Of a stretch of 64,000 nt of DNA, positions 8,944-17,939 are shown piece after piece (position 1 is the stretch's first letter; every line of letters starts with the position of its first letter). Source of the stretch: Pseudodesulfovibrio pelocollis (GTDB taxonomy: Bacteria; Desulfobacterota; Desulfovibrionia; Desulfovibrionales; Desulfovibrionaceae); the NCBI RefSeq assembly GCF_030282845.1, contig NZ_JASTWE010000012.1:1-64000 (forward strand), in the 5' to 3' direction. The translations under genes were made by a program, and so were the position numbers. The notes under the pieces are model-generated. The model searched no databases, was not told where the DNA came from, and saw only the letters and a program-made list of their open reading frames with translations.

Positions 8944-8972
8944 ATCTACCCCTTTGTGATTTTTACTGTCAA
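8944..8972 (-). promoter_or_regulatory. Possible sigma-70 promoter for the pglD-pglE-pglF operon
   Basis: On the minus strand TTGACA (8967-8972) is followed after 17 bases by GTAGAT, a poor -10. The segment is a short AT-richer patch in an otherwise GC-rich intergenic region, about 75 bases before the pglD start. The -35 is perfect, the -10 is not. Confidence 0.25.
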
Positions 8973-9100
8973 CCCAATGCTCGCCCGATGCGGCCGGACA
9001 GGCGCGCCTTGACGCGCCTCGCCCGGGCGGGCTATCCCCTTTGCCAGCGCGGCTTCTGGTCGCACCGGCCCGGCCGCGCAGCAACTCCAAGGAGACCACA

Positions 9101-10033
9101 ATGACCAAGACAGCGATACTGTTCCCGGGACAGGGCTCCCAAGAGCAGGGCATGGGCCGCGACGTGGCCGAGGGTCTGGGCGAGGCCATGGACCTGTGGA
9201 TTCTTGCCGAAAAGGAATCCGGCCTGCCCCTGCGCGACATCTACTGGGATGGCGCCAGCGGCGACATGGCCGACACCCGCGCCCTGCAGCCCGCCCTGAC
9301 CGTGACCAACCTCTCCCTGTGGCTGGCCGCGCGCGACCGGCTTACCCCGGCGGCCGCGGCCGGGCACAGCCTGGGCGAGTTTGCGGCCCTGGCCGCCAGC
9401 GGCGCACTGGACGGCCGCGACGCCATCCGGGCCGTGTGCCTGCGCGGCAGGCTCATGGCCGAGGCGGGCGGCGAGGGCCACGGCATGGCCGCAGTGGTCA
9501 AGCTCGACCAGGCCACAGTGGAGGGCATCGTGGAGCAGGCCGCGCGCGACACCGGCCGCCAGCTGCGCATCGCCAACTACAATTCCCCGGCCCAATTCGT
9601 CATCAGCGGCGAGGGCGAACCTCTTGCCGCCGCCGCCATGCTGGTCAAGGAGGCCAAGGGCCGGGCCATCACCCTGGCCGTGTCCGGCGCGTTCCACAGC
9701 CCGCTCATCGGCGAGGCGGCCGACGAGTTCGCCGCCTTCCTGGCCGGGCTGGCCTGGAAGGTCCCGGTCTTTCCCGTCTTTCACAACGCCACGGCCCTGC
9801 CCGAGCCGGACCCCTCCGGCATCCTGCCGGTCATGCAGCGCCAGATGACCTCGTCGGTGCTCTGGGTCCAAACCCTCCAGGCCCTGTGGCTGGCCGGGGT
9901 GCGCCATTTCGTGGAGATCGGACCCAGGAACGTCCTGACCAAGCTGCTCGCGCCCAATCTGACAGAACTGGCCGGGGAAGAAGCATGGACCTCGGCCAAC
10001 GCGGGCAGCCTGGAGCAGGCTCAAGCCCTGTGA
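9101..10033 (+). CDS. fabD: Malonyl-CoA:ACP transacylase
   Basis: A 310-aa FabD. It moves malonyl from CoA to acyl carrier protein to feed fatty-acid elongation. The N-terminal FPGQGSQ, the nucleophile elbow GHSLGE (Ser near residue 89) and the catalytic histidine in SGAFHSPL near residue 198 are all present. Length is normal for the family. I choose the ATG at 9101, preceded by AAGGAG; an upstream in-frame ATG would add an unrelated Arg/Pro-rich tail. aroE follows after 17 bases, so the two are likely cotranscribed, separated from the usual fab cluster. Confidence 0.93.
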   Translation: MTKTAILFPGQGSQEQGMGRDVAEGLGEAMDLWILAEKESGLPLRDIYWDGASGDMADTRALQPALTVTNLSLWLAARDRLTPAAAAGHSLGEFAALAASGALDGRDAIRAVCLRGRLMAEAGGEGHGMAAVVKLDQATVEGIVEQAARDTGRQLRIANYNSPAQFVISGEGEPLAAAAMLVKEAKGRAITLAVSGAFHSPLIGEAADEFAAFLAGLAWKVPVFPVFHNATALPEPDPSGILPVMQRQMTSSVLWVQTLQALWLAGVRHFVEIGPRNVLTKLLAPNLTELAGEEAWTSANAGSLEQAQAL

Positions 10034-10050
10034 GCCAGGGAGACGCGTCC

Positions 10051-10869
10051 ATGACCGCCCGCCACGGCATCATCGGCTGGCCCCTGGGCCATACCCTGAG
10101 CCCGGCCCTGCACAACTGGGGTTTTACCAGCCTCGGCCTGGACGCCACCTACGAGGCGTGGCCCACCAAGCCCGACGGCCTGGCCGACTTTGTCGCGCGC
10201 GTGCGCGCCCAGTCCATCCGGGGCGTGAGCGTGACCATCCCGCACAAGCGGGCGGTCATGCCGCTGCTTGACCGGCTGACCGAGCGGGCCCGGGCCGTGG
10301 GCGCGGTCAACACCCTGTACTGGGAGGACGGTCTGCTCTGCGGCGAGAACACGGACGTGACCGGAGTGGCGGCCCCCCTCAGGACGATGGATGCGCTGCC
10401 CGGCACGGCCCTGGTCCTGGGCGCGGGCGGCGCGGCCCGGGCCGCGGTGGCGGCCCTGCGCGAGCTGGGCGTGCCGGAAATCCTGGTGGCCAACCGCACC
10501 CCGGACAAGGCCAGAGACCTCGCCCGCCAGCTGTCGGCCCGGGCCGTGGCCTGGGAGGCGCGCATGGACCAGGGCGCGGGCCTTGTCTGCAACACCACGC
10601 CCCTGGGCATGACCGGCGACATGATCGATGCCACCCCGTGGGACGCTCTGCGCTTCACGCCGGGCATGATCGCCTATGACATCGTCTACAACCCCCTGCG
10701 CACCCGCTTCCTGCGCGAGGCAGAGGCCGCCGGGTGCATCACGGTGTCGGGGCTCGAGATGTTTCTGCACCAGGGGCTGGCCCAGTTCCGGCTGTGGACC
10801 GGCCGCGACCTGGAGGAGGCCGGGGCCAGAGCGCTGCTCCTTGAGCGGCTCGCCGAGTCCCCGCATTGA
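10051..10869 (+). CDS. aroE: Shikimate dehydrogenase
   Basis: A 272-aa NADP-dependent shikimate dehydrogenase, reducing 3-dehydroshikimate to shikimate in aromatic amino acid synthesis. Visible signatures are the substrate motif HTLSPALHN, the catalytic lysine in TIPHKRAVM (near residue 65), the aspartate in GENTDVTG near 101, and the nucleotide motif GAGGAARAA. It starts at ATG 10051 behind GGGAG. The same frame stays open back into fabD, but that stretch is only fabD read out of frame. It lies 17 bases after fabD and 60 before the cyclophilin gene. Confidence 0.93.
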   Translation: MTARHGIIGWPLGHTLSPALHNWGFTSLGLDATYEAWPTKPDGLADFVARVRAQSIRGVSVTIPHKRAVMPLLDRLTERARAVGAVNTLYWEDGLLCGENTDVTGVAAPLRTMDALPGTALVLGAGGAARAAVAALRELGVPEILVANRTPDKARDLARQLSARAVAWEARMDQGAGLVCNTTPLGMTGDMIDATPWDALRFTPGMIAYDIVYNPLRTRFLREAEAAGCITVSGLEMFLHQGLAQFRLWTGRDLEEAGARALLLERLAESPH

Positions 10870-10929
10870 TTCGCCGCGCCTTTTCCGGTAGGTTCGGCGT
10901 TCACGACATCAAGATCGAGGTAAAGAACC

Positions 10930-11592
10930 ATGCGAAAACTCACGCTTCTTTTCAGCACCCTGCTTCTGGTCGGTCTGCTGGCCCTGCCCGGCGCTGTCCA
11001 GGCCCAGGGCGGCGGCCCCAACCCGGTGGTGGTCTTCGAGACGACCCTGGGCCGGTTCATCGTCATGCTCTACCCGGGCGAAGCGCCGGAGACGGTGGAG
11101 AATTTCATGCGCTATGTGGACGAGGGGTTTTATGACGGCACCCTGTTCCACCGGGTGGTCACGGACAGGGATTTCCGAAAACCCGATCTGGCCGGACGCA
11201 ACCCCATTCCCTACAACATCATTCAGGGCGGCGGCTACGAGATGGGCATGCGCATGAAGCGGACCCATCCGCCCGTCCGCAACGAGTCTGCCCGGGCCAT
11301 GTCCAACCAGCAGGGCACCATCGCCATGGCGCGCGGGGCCGACCCGGACTCGGCCACGGCCCAGTTCTTCATCAACGTCAAGGACAACCCTTCTTTCAAT
11401 CAAAGAGTGGTCAAGGACAGGCAGGACGAAACCAAGTTTATCACCCACGAGGGGTACACCGCCTTTGGCAAGGTGATCCGGGGCTGGGAAGTGGTGGAGG
11501 CCATCAGCCAGGTGGAGACGGCCAAGCTGGGGCAGCACGAGAACGTGCCGGTCAAGCCGGTGATCATCACCCGGGCCTACCGGCCGCAATAG
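10930..11592 (+). CDS. Exported cyclophilin-type peptidyl-prolyl isomerase
   Basis: A 220-aa cyclophilin with a clear signal peptide (basic start, hydrophobic core, AQA-like cleavage near residue 26), so it acts in the periplasm. Core motifs FHRV, QGG and the TAQFFIN box are present, as is the late GYTAFGKV. Odd: about 17 residues (TDRDFRKPDLAGRNPIPYN) separate FHRV from IIQGG, where ordinary cyclophilins have a few residues, and a second basic insert (KDRQDETKF) lies near residue 155. These inserts could alter substrate access. Likely function is folding of exported proteins. Confidence 0.88.
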   Translation: MRKLTLLFSTLLLVGLLALPGAVQAQGGGPNPVVVFETTLGRFIVMLYPGEAPETVENFMRYVDEGFYDGTLFHRVVTDRDFRKPDLAGRNPIPYNIIQGGGYEMGMRMKRTHPPVRNESARAMSNQQGTIAMARGADPDSATAQFFINVKDNPSFNQRVVKDRQDETKFITHEGYTAFGKVIRGWEVVEAISQVETAKLGQHENVPVKPVIITRAYRPQ

Positions 11593-11688
11593 GCGGCAGC
11601 CCGGGCCATCGGGCCATGCTTTCAGATCAATTCCGACGGCTGGATTTCGGGCCGGGAACGCTCCAAGGCGTTTCCGGCCTTCTTGCTG

Positions 11689-12558
11689 CTACACCGGACA
11701 GGCGTCTTCCGCGCACTCCATGAACAGGTGCCGCACTGAGCGCAGCTCGTCCACCACGTTGGCGCAGACCCTGTCCACGATCCCGGCCGTCAGGCCGAGG
11801 CGCTGGATGACCGTGGCGGACGGAATGTAGTTGAGGCCGTCCACGCCAAGCCCCACCCCGATCATCTTGGCCAGGGCGTTGCCGATGTGAACCAGATCAA
11901 GGACCGTGTCCGTCTCCGGGGCCTCGTCTGGCCGCAGGTGGTGGCAGACGACCTCGGTGATCTCCGAGGGCAGCCCCCAGGACTGGAGCAGGATGCCGCC
12001 CACTTCGGCGTGGTTGATGCCCAGCACCGCGTCCTCGGCCCGGTCGAAGCTCAGGCCCTGCTCCATGGCCAGATCCAGGATGGCCTTGACATCGACCTGG
12101 ACGTAGGCACCCAACAGGAGCTTGCCCACGCCCGCGAGCAGCCCGGCGGTGAAGGTGTAATCCGGCGCGTCGAGACCGAGCACCCGGCCCAGCTCCCGGG
12201 CGGCCATGGCCACGGCCACCGAGTGTTGCAGGTGCATGCTCGGGGCCAGGTCGTACCCGCCGATGCGGCGGACAAAGGAGGGGGCCACGCCGGTTGAGAG
12301 GATGAACTGGAGCACCTGGAGGGTGCCCAGGAGGCGGATGGCCTCGCCTGCGGTGCGCATGGGCTTGCCGCCGCCGAAAAAGGAGGCGTTGACGATCTTG
12401 AGCAGGTTGGCGGTCAGGCCGGGATCGTGCTCAATGATCCGGGCCAGTTCCGCCAGTTCCGCTTCCGGGTCGCCCAGCAGGGCCGCCGCCTTGTTGGCGC
12501 AGCACGGGATGGCCACTACCCGGGACACGGTGTCGAGAATCTCTTGGCGTCTGGTCAT
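11689..12558 (-). CDS. HDOD-domain signalling protein
   Basis: A 289-aa single-domain HDOD protein. The family is related to HD phosphohydrolases but usually lacks the metal-binding HD pair, and works as a regulatory or scaffold module. Seen here are the N-terminal DPGLTANLLKIVNASFF helix region and AEVGGILLQSWGLP in the middle. It overlaps cheD by four bases (ATGA) and is cotranscribed after it, which points to a link with chemotaxis or motility. Ligand and partner are unknown. Confidence 0.85.
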   Translation of the reverse strand: MTRRQEILDTVSRVVAIPCCANKAAALLGDPEAELAELARIIEHDPGLTANLLKIVNASFFGGGKPMRTAGEAIRLLGTLQVLQFILSTGVAPSFVRRIGGYDLAPSMHLQHSVAVAMAARELGRVLGLDAPDYTFTAGLLAGVGKLLLGAYVQVDVKAILDLAMEQGLSFDRAEDAVLGINHAEVGGILLQSWGLPSEITEVVCHHLRPDEAPETDTVLDLVHIGNALAKMIGVGLGVDGLNYIPSATVIQRLGLTAGIVDRVCANVVDELRSVRHLFMECAEDACPV

Positions 12559-13037
12559 AGGTCTTTCTCCTCTCCCAGTGAACGGACCACCACGCGGCCG
12601 GTGTCGAGGTGCAGGAACATGGTTCGCGGGACAGTGCCGCCCACGTCCGAGGCCGACAGGGTCACGGAGTTGCGCTCAAGCAGCTTGCCCAGGGCCTCGA
12701 AATTGCGCGCGCCGGTGTTGAAGAGATTGTCGCCGCGCATGTTGGCCCCGCCCGCGGCCTTGAAGACCAGGCGGCGCTTCTCGGCCCCACGGTCCATGAG
12801 CCTTCTGACCATCATGGCCACCCCGGTGTTGACGAACATGAAGGGGTTGGCCCGGGCCTTTTCCCTGGCCGCCCCGGCGTGGGGCAACAGACAGTGGACC
12901 ATGCCGCCCACGCCCGCCTTGGGGTCATGGGCAGTGACCCCTAGGCAGGAGCCCAGGGAGTAGGTGACGACGACATCCTCCCTCGCTGCGGAGAGCTTCA
13001 TGTCGGATATGGTGACTATGTGCAGGGCCATGGGCAT
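12555..13037 (-). CDS. cheD: Chemoreceptor glutamine deamidase CheD
   Basis: A 160-aa CheD. It deamidates specific glutamines of methyl-accepting chemotaxis proteins and often interacts with CheC. The catalytic cysteine motif TYSLGSCLG and the histidine in GGMVHCLLPHA are intact, followed by the conserved NIFNTGARNFE-like region. Length is normal. The stop overlaps the HDOD gene start by four bases, so this two-gene unit lies away from any other chemotaxis gene in the window. Confidence 0.92.
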   Translation of the reverse strand: MPMALHIVTISDMKLSAAREDVVVTYSLGSCLGVTAHDPKAGVGGMVHCLLPHAGAAREKARANPFMFVNTGVAMMVRRLMDRGAEKRRLVFKAAGGANMRGDNLFNTGARNFEALGKLLERNSVTLSASDVGGTVPRTMFLHLDTGRVVVRSLGEEKDL

Positions 13038-13066
13038 GATCCGTGCGCGCCGTGCGCACCGGTTGA

Positions 13067-14833
13067 CTACCGGATGGAGTCGTCGAACTGCATCTGGTAG
13101 AGGCGGTTGTAAAGGGGGCAGGAGGCGAGCAGCTCCCTGTGGGAGCCTGTTGCGATGACCTTGCCGTGTTCCATGACCACGATGATGTCGGCCGTGAAGA
13201 TGGTGGAGAGGCGGTGGGCGATGACCAGCGAGGTGCGGCCGCGCATGAGGTTTTCCAGGGCGTCCTGCACCACGCGCTCGGACTCGGTGTCCAGGGCGCT
13301 GGTGGCCTCGTCCAGAATGAGCAGGGAGGGGTCCTTCATGATGGCCCGGGCAATGGTCAGCCGCTGCTTCTGGCCGCCGGATATCTTGACGCCGCCCTCG
13401 CCCACCACGGTGTCGTAGCCCTGGGGCAGGCCCATGATGAAGTCGTGGGCGTAGGCGCTGCGGGCGGCCCGCTCCACTTCCTGCTGGTCGTACTCCTCTC
13501 GGGCGTAGGCGATGTTCTCGCGCACGGGCAGGTTGAAAAGGAAGGTGTCCTGGGAGACCAGCCCAAGGCCCATGCGCAGGCTGCTCAGGGTGTATTCGGT
13601 CACGGGCACGCCGTTGAGCAGGATGCGCCCCTGCTGCGGGTCGTAGAAGCGGGGAATGAGATTGACCAGCGTGGTCTTGCCCGAACCACTGGGGCCGACG
13701 ATGGCCACCCGCTGCCCGGACTTGATGGTCAGCGACACGCCGTCAAGGGCGGGATGCGACGAGCCGGGGTAGGTGAAGCGGACATCCTCAAGACGCAACT
13801 CGTCGAATTTGCCGTCAAAGACGACGCCTCCCTCGTCCTCCACCGTGATCTCCGGGGAGTCGAAGATGTCAAAGACGCGCTCCGCGCCAGCCAGACCCGC
13901 CTGGATCTGGTGATTGGACATGTTGATCTTCTTGACCGGCTCGTACAGCTGGACCAGGCAGACCAGGAAGGCGGTCAGGTCGCCCGGGGTGATGACGCCG
14001 TCAATGACCCGGGTGCCGCCGATCCACAGCACCGCAGCCGCAGCACCGGCGGCCACGAAGTCCATGACCCGCGAGGAACTCTCGTTGTAGAATATCTGGC
14101 GGATGATGATCCGGCTCAGCTTCTCGTTCTCCCTGTTGAAGCGCAGCCCCTCGCGCACCTCGCTGGCAAAGGCCTTGATCACCTTGATGCCCGAGAAGCC
14201 CTCTTCGAGGGTGACGTTGACCCCGGAAAGCTCGGCCTGGATCTTGCGGCCGTATTTGCGGACTTTTTTGCCAAAGAAGACAATGGGGTACAGGGCGGCT
14301 GGCATGACCACCAGGCTCCAGAAGGCGAGGGAGGGGTCGAGGTAGATGACCGTGCCGACAAGGCCGAGGAGCGTGAATATCTGGCGCACGAACATGATGA
14401 TGCTCGGCAGGCTCTGGCGCACGGCCACCACGTCGTTGATGATCCGGCTCATGAGCATGCCCACCTCGCTCTCGGCGAAGAAGGGCATGGGCAGGCGCAC
14501 GATCTTGGCGTAGAGGTCGCGGCGCATGTCCCTGAGCACCAGGATGCCGGTGGCGTTCATGATGTAGGTCTGGACAAACTGGAACACGCCCTTGAACACG
14601 ATGAGCACCACCAGACCGACGATGCACAGCTTGAGGACCGAAAGGTCCTTGGCCACCAGCACGTCGTCGGTGATGTACTTGGTCAGCCAGGCCAGGGCCG
14701 GGGCAATGGGCGCGTAAAGAAGCATGGCCGCCACAGCCAGGATCACCCGCCCCTTGTAGGGCGCGAAGTAGCTGATGCTGCGCTTGAGCAGATGGATGTT
14801 GCCAAGATAGTGCAGGTCGTTGGAACGGGCCAA
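13067..14833 (-). CDS. MsbA-like ABC exporter (lipid/polysaccharide flippase half-transporter)
   Basis: A 588-aa half-transporter with the membrane domain first (six helices within residues 20-320) and the nucleotide-binding domain after. Walker A is GPSGSGKTTLVN near residue 380, the signature ISGGQKQRLTIAR near 485, and Walker B LLILDEATSALD near 507. This is the MsbA/HlyB-type exporter layout; MsbA moves lipid A-core across the inner membrane. In this glycan-rich window a lipid-linked cargo is likely, but specificity cannot be read. The gene stands alone, divergent from the phosphoesterase gene. Confidence 0.88.
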   Translation of the reverse strand: MARSNDLHYLGNIHLLKRSISYFAPYKGRVILAVAAMLLYAPIAPALAWLTKYITDDVLVAKDLSVLKLCIVGLVVLIVFKGVFQFVQTYIMNATGILVLRDMRRDLYAKIVRLPMPFFAESEVGMLMSRIINDVVAVRQSLPSIIMFVRQIFTLLGLVGTVIYLDPSLAFWSLVVMPAALYPIVFFGKKVRKYGRKIQAELSGVNVTLEEGFSGIKVIKAFASEVREGLRFNRENEKLSRIIIRQIFYNESSSRVMDFVAAGAAAAVLWIGGTRVIDGVITPGDLTAFLVCLVQLYEPVKKINMSNHQIQAGLAGAERVFDIFDSPEITVEDEGGVVFDGKFDELRLEDVRFTYPGSSHPALDGVSLTIKSGQRVAIVGPSGSGKTTLVNLIPRFYDPQQGRILLNGVPVTEYTLSSLRMGLGLVSQDTFLFNLPVRENIAYAREEYDQQEVERAARSAYAHDFIMGLPQGYDTVVGEGGVKISGGQKQRLTIARAIMKDPSLLILDEATSALDTESERVVQDALENLMRGRTSLVIAHRLSTIFTADIIVVMEHGKVIATGSHRELLASCPLYNRLYQMQFDDSIR

Positions 14834-14975
14834 GGCGTCTCCTCGTCACGGTTGCGGCGGCACTCCCGAGCGACGCGCCGTCACGCCCTCTGTATATGGT
14901 TGACGCCTGCGAGTAAAGCCCGGGCGGGGCCTGAAAGGGCTTGCCCCGGGTCTGGTTCCCGGCCATGCTGGGGCC

Positions 14976-15782
14976 ATGGAAACCCCAGGCTCCCCTCCCT
15001 CGACGCGCCAGGACCGGGCCACGGAACGAGTGGCCGTGCTGGCCGACATCCACGGCAATGCAGACGCCCTTGAGGCCGTGCTGGCCGATGCGGCCCGGCG
15101 CGGCGTGACCCGGTTCGTCAACCTGGGCGACACGTTCTACGGCCCCCTGGACCCGGCCGCCACATGGCGGCTGCTGCGCGACAGGCCCATGCCCGCCGTG
15201 CTCGGCAATCAGGACCGCATCCTGCTCGACCCGGCCTCGCCCATGGCCGGGCTGCCCGCCTTCCGGGCGGCGCACGAGGCGCTGGGGCAAGAGGGGCTGG
15301 CCTGGCTGGCCGGGCTCCCGGCCACCCGCGTGGTGGACGCTTCACTCTTCCTGTGCCACGGCACACCCAAGAGCGACACGGCCTACCTGCTTGAGGACGT
15401 GACCTCGGGCCGCCCTGTGCCACGCCCCTGCCCGGCCATCGAGGCGGATCTGGCCGGGGTGCCCGGCGGCTGCACCGTGGTCCTGGCCGGGCACAGCCAC
15501 TACCCCGGAGTGACTGCCTGCGGCCGGTTCACGGTGATCAACCCGGGCAGCGTGGGTCTGCCCGCCTATGACGACGACACCCCGCCCCATGCCATGGCCA
15601 CGGGCTCGCCCCACGCCAGATACGCCCTGCTCACCCCGCCCGGGGCCGCAAACACACCCGTGTCCACCTCCTGGACAGCAGAACTGGTGGCCGTAACCTA
15701 CGACTGGGAGCGGGCCGCCCGACTGGCCGAGGCCAACGGCCGCCCGGACTGGGCGCGCTGGCTGGCCACTGGACTGGCCTGA
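14976..15782 (+). CDS. Calcineurin-like metallophosphoesterase (YfcE type)
   Basis: A 268-aa phosphoesterase with the dimetal site motifs in order: DIHGN near residue 24, NLGDTFYGP near 48, LGNQD near 76 and GHSHYPG near 170. The third motif reads GNQD instead of the usual GNH(E/D), as in the diadenosine/YfcE-like subgroup. Such enzymes hydrolyse phosphodiesters with two metals in the cytoplasm. The ATG at 14976 lacks a strong ribosome-binding site and a GTG at VAVLADIHGN is a possible alternative start. The substrate is unknown. Confidence 0.8.
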   Translation: METPGSPPSTRQDRATERVAVLADIHGNADALEAVLADAARRGVTRFVNLGDTFYGPLDPAATWRLLRDRPMPAVLGNQDRILLDPASPMAGLPAFRAAHEALGQEGLAWLAGLPATRVVDASLFLCHGTPKSDTAYLLEDVTSGRPVPRPCPAIEADLAGVPGGCTVVLAGHSHYPGVTACGRFTVINPGSVGLPAYDDDTPPHAMATGSPHARYALLTPPGAANTPVSTSWTAELVAVTYDWERAARLAEANGRPDWARWLATGLA

Positions 15783-16070
15783 TCACGAGAATGGATTTTT
15801 TATCTCAACCGTCTGTTTTCATATCAATTTCAAAGCCAATCTCGCGACCAAGGGCAACGCATCGCGTGCCGGACGCGGTCGCCACAGTCCCGGCTCCGAC
15901 CTTCTGGGCCTGAATTTTGCCAAGGAAACCGCATTATTCTCTGGACTTTTTTTAGATTTTTCTGAAAACTACGGAAACGCTGTGGCACCCTGAAGCCCCG
16001 GAGTGCTTTCCGGCGGCGTGGACTATCCCTATCATGCGGGATTTTCCGAAGCACCCTACGGCCCAAGGCT

Positions 16071-17918
16071 ATGAACTTGCACGTAAAAAAAAATCTTAGC
16101 CTCTGCCTGCCCGCGCTGCTGGCGCTGGCGGTGCTGCTCGCGTGGCCGGGCCACGGCGCAGCCTCCACGGCCGCGACGCATTTCAACAAGGGCCATGCCG
16201 AATTCCATTCCCTGATCAAGGACCCGAAGCGGGTCAAGTTCCGGGCCAACTGGGAAACCGTGGAGCGCCACTTCAGCAACTGCCTGCGGGCCGACCCCGA
16301 CGGGCCCAACGCGCCCAAGGCCCTCTACTACATCGGCCGCGTCCACGAGGAACTGGGAGTGCAAAGCGGCCGCCAGTCGGATTTTCGCAAGGCCATCGAC
16401 TATTTCGGGCGGGTCGTGGCCCGCTATCCCCGCCACGGCTGGGCCGACGACTGCCTCTACCGCAGGGCCGAGATCCAGGCCCGGCGACTGGGCGAGACCG
16501 AGGCGGCGCGCCTTGATCTGGCCCGCATCTTGGTGGAATACCCCCGGGCCGACATGTATTCCAAGGCCGATGCCGCCCTGCGCAGGCTCGGCGGCTATGA
16601 CGCGGCCGTGGCCAAGGTCTCTGGCAAGGCGGTCAAGCAGTCCCTGGCCGAGGTGGCCAAGCGCGTGGCCGAGAGCCCGAAGCCAGCCCCCCAGGAGACC
16701 GTGACCGACGAGTCCGGCGACCAGCGCGTGGTGCCCAGGGACCCGTCCGGCCTCGCGCACCTCGACATGGTCCGCTACCGCTCCAGCGACGAGTACACCC
16801 GCGTGGTGCTGGAGATGGACAGCCGCGTCACCTACCGCTATCAGGTGCTCGAACCCAACGACGAGGTGGGGCGGCCCCACCGCCTCTACGTGGACCTCGT
16901 CAACTCCCGCCTGGGGCACGACGTGACCGCGTCCACCACGGTTTCCGACGGCATCCTGCGCTCCATCCGCACCGGCCAGTACAACAAGGACACCACCCGG
17001 GTAGTGCTCGATTTCCTGTCCATGCAGGAATACAAGGTTTTCCCGCTGGACAACCCGTTTCGCATCGTCATCGACGTTTATTCGCCGGATCAGGAAGTGG
17101 CCGAGGCCCAGGCCGAGGCCCGCGCCACGCGCGCCGCCCAGAAGGCCGAGCAGGCCGAGACCCCGTCCAAGAAGATCACCTACCGCGCGCCCGGCGGCGG
17201 CAAGCAGACCGTGGGCGATCTGCTTGAGCAGCTGGGCCTGACGGTCAAGACCATCATGATCGACCCCGGCCACGGCGGCAAGGACCCGGGCGCGGTGGCC
17301 AACGGATTGCGGGAGAAGGACATCAACCTGCGCTTCTCCACCATCCTGGGCAAGATGCTGGCCGAAAAGGGCTTCAACGTACACTACACGCGCACCACGG
17401 ACGTCTTCATCCCCCTTGAGCAGCGCACGGCCATGGCTAATGTCAAGAAGGCCGATCTCTTCCTCTCCATCCACTGCAACGCCAACCGCAACACCCGGGT
17501 CAGCGGCCTTGAGACCTACAGCCTCAACCTGGCCAAGACCAACGACGCGGTGCGCATCGCGGCCCGGGAAAACGCCGTGGACCCACGCGCCATCTCGGAC
17601 CTCCAGTTCATCCTGACCGACCTGATGGTCAACTCCAAGATCAAGGAGAGCCGCGATCTGGCCGCAGACGTGCAAAACAACACCCTGGCCCATGTCCGGC
17701 GCAAGTGGCAGATCCAGAACAACGGGGTGCGCGAGGCTCCCTTCTATGTGCTCATGGGTGCCAAGATGCCCTCGGTCCTCGTGGAGCTTGGCTACATCAC
17801 CAACCCCGCCGAGGCCAAGCGGCTCAATACCGACGCCTACCTGGAATATCTGGCGCGCGGCGTGGTGGACGGCGTGCTCGCCTACAAGGGCAAGATCGAG
17901 CGCTACGCCGAGCGCTGA
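16071..17918 (+). CDS. N-acetylmuramoyl-L-alanine amidase, AMIN plus Amidase_3 (AmiC-like)
   Basis: A 615-aa exported amidase that cleaves the amide between MurNAc and the stem peptide. Order: signal peptide, a TPR-like region (about residues 35-180), an AMIN targeting domain (about 225-345), then the zinc catalytic domain starting at DPGHGGKDPGA near residue 398 with GLREKDINL, SIHCNAN and the late VELGYITN motif. An N-terminal repeat region is extra relative to E. coli AmiC and is common in deltaproteobacteria. The preceding 288 bases (15783-16070) hold no gene; short AT-rich runs there may carry the promoter. Confidence 0.9.
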   Translation: MNLHVKKNLSLCLPALLALAVLLAWPGHGAASTAATHFNKGHAEFHSLIKDPKRVKFRANWETVERHFSNCLRADPDGPNAPKALYYIGRVHEELGVQSGRQSDFRKAIDYFGRVVARYPRHGWADDCLYRRAEIQARRLGETEAARLDLARILVEYPRADMYSKADAALRRLGGYDAAVAKVSGKAVKQSLAEVAKRVAESPKPAPQETVTDESGDQRVVPRDPSGLAHLDMVRYRSSDEYTRVVLEMDSRVTYRYQVLEPNDEVGRPHRLYVDLVNSRLGHDVTASTTVSDGILRSIRTGQYNKDTTRVVLDFLSMQEYKVFPLDNPFRIVIDVYSPDQEVAEAQAEARATRAAQKAEQAETPSKKITYRAPGGGKQTVGDLLEQLGLTVKTIMIDPGHGGKDPGAVANGLREKDINLRFSTILGKMLAEKGFNVHYTRTTDVFIPLEQRTAMANVKKADLFLSIHCNANRNTRVSGLETYSLNLAKTNDAVRIAARENAVDPRAISDLQFILTDLMVNSKIKESRDLAADVQNNTLAHVRRKWQIQNNGVREAPFYVLMGAKMPSVLVELGYITNPAEAKRLNTDAYLEYLARGVVDGVLAYKGKIERYAER

Positions 17919-17939
17919 TCCCGGCCCCCACTGGCCAAC

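Noticed and set aside
9196-10050. Upstream extension of AroE through fabD
   Set aside because: It is fabD in another frame; AroE homology starts at 10051.
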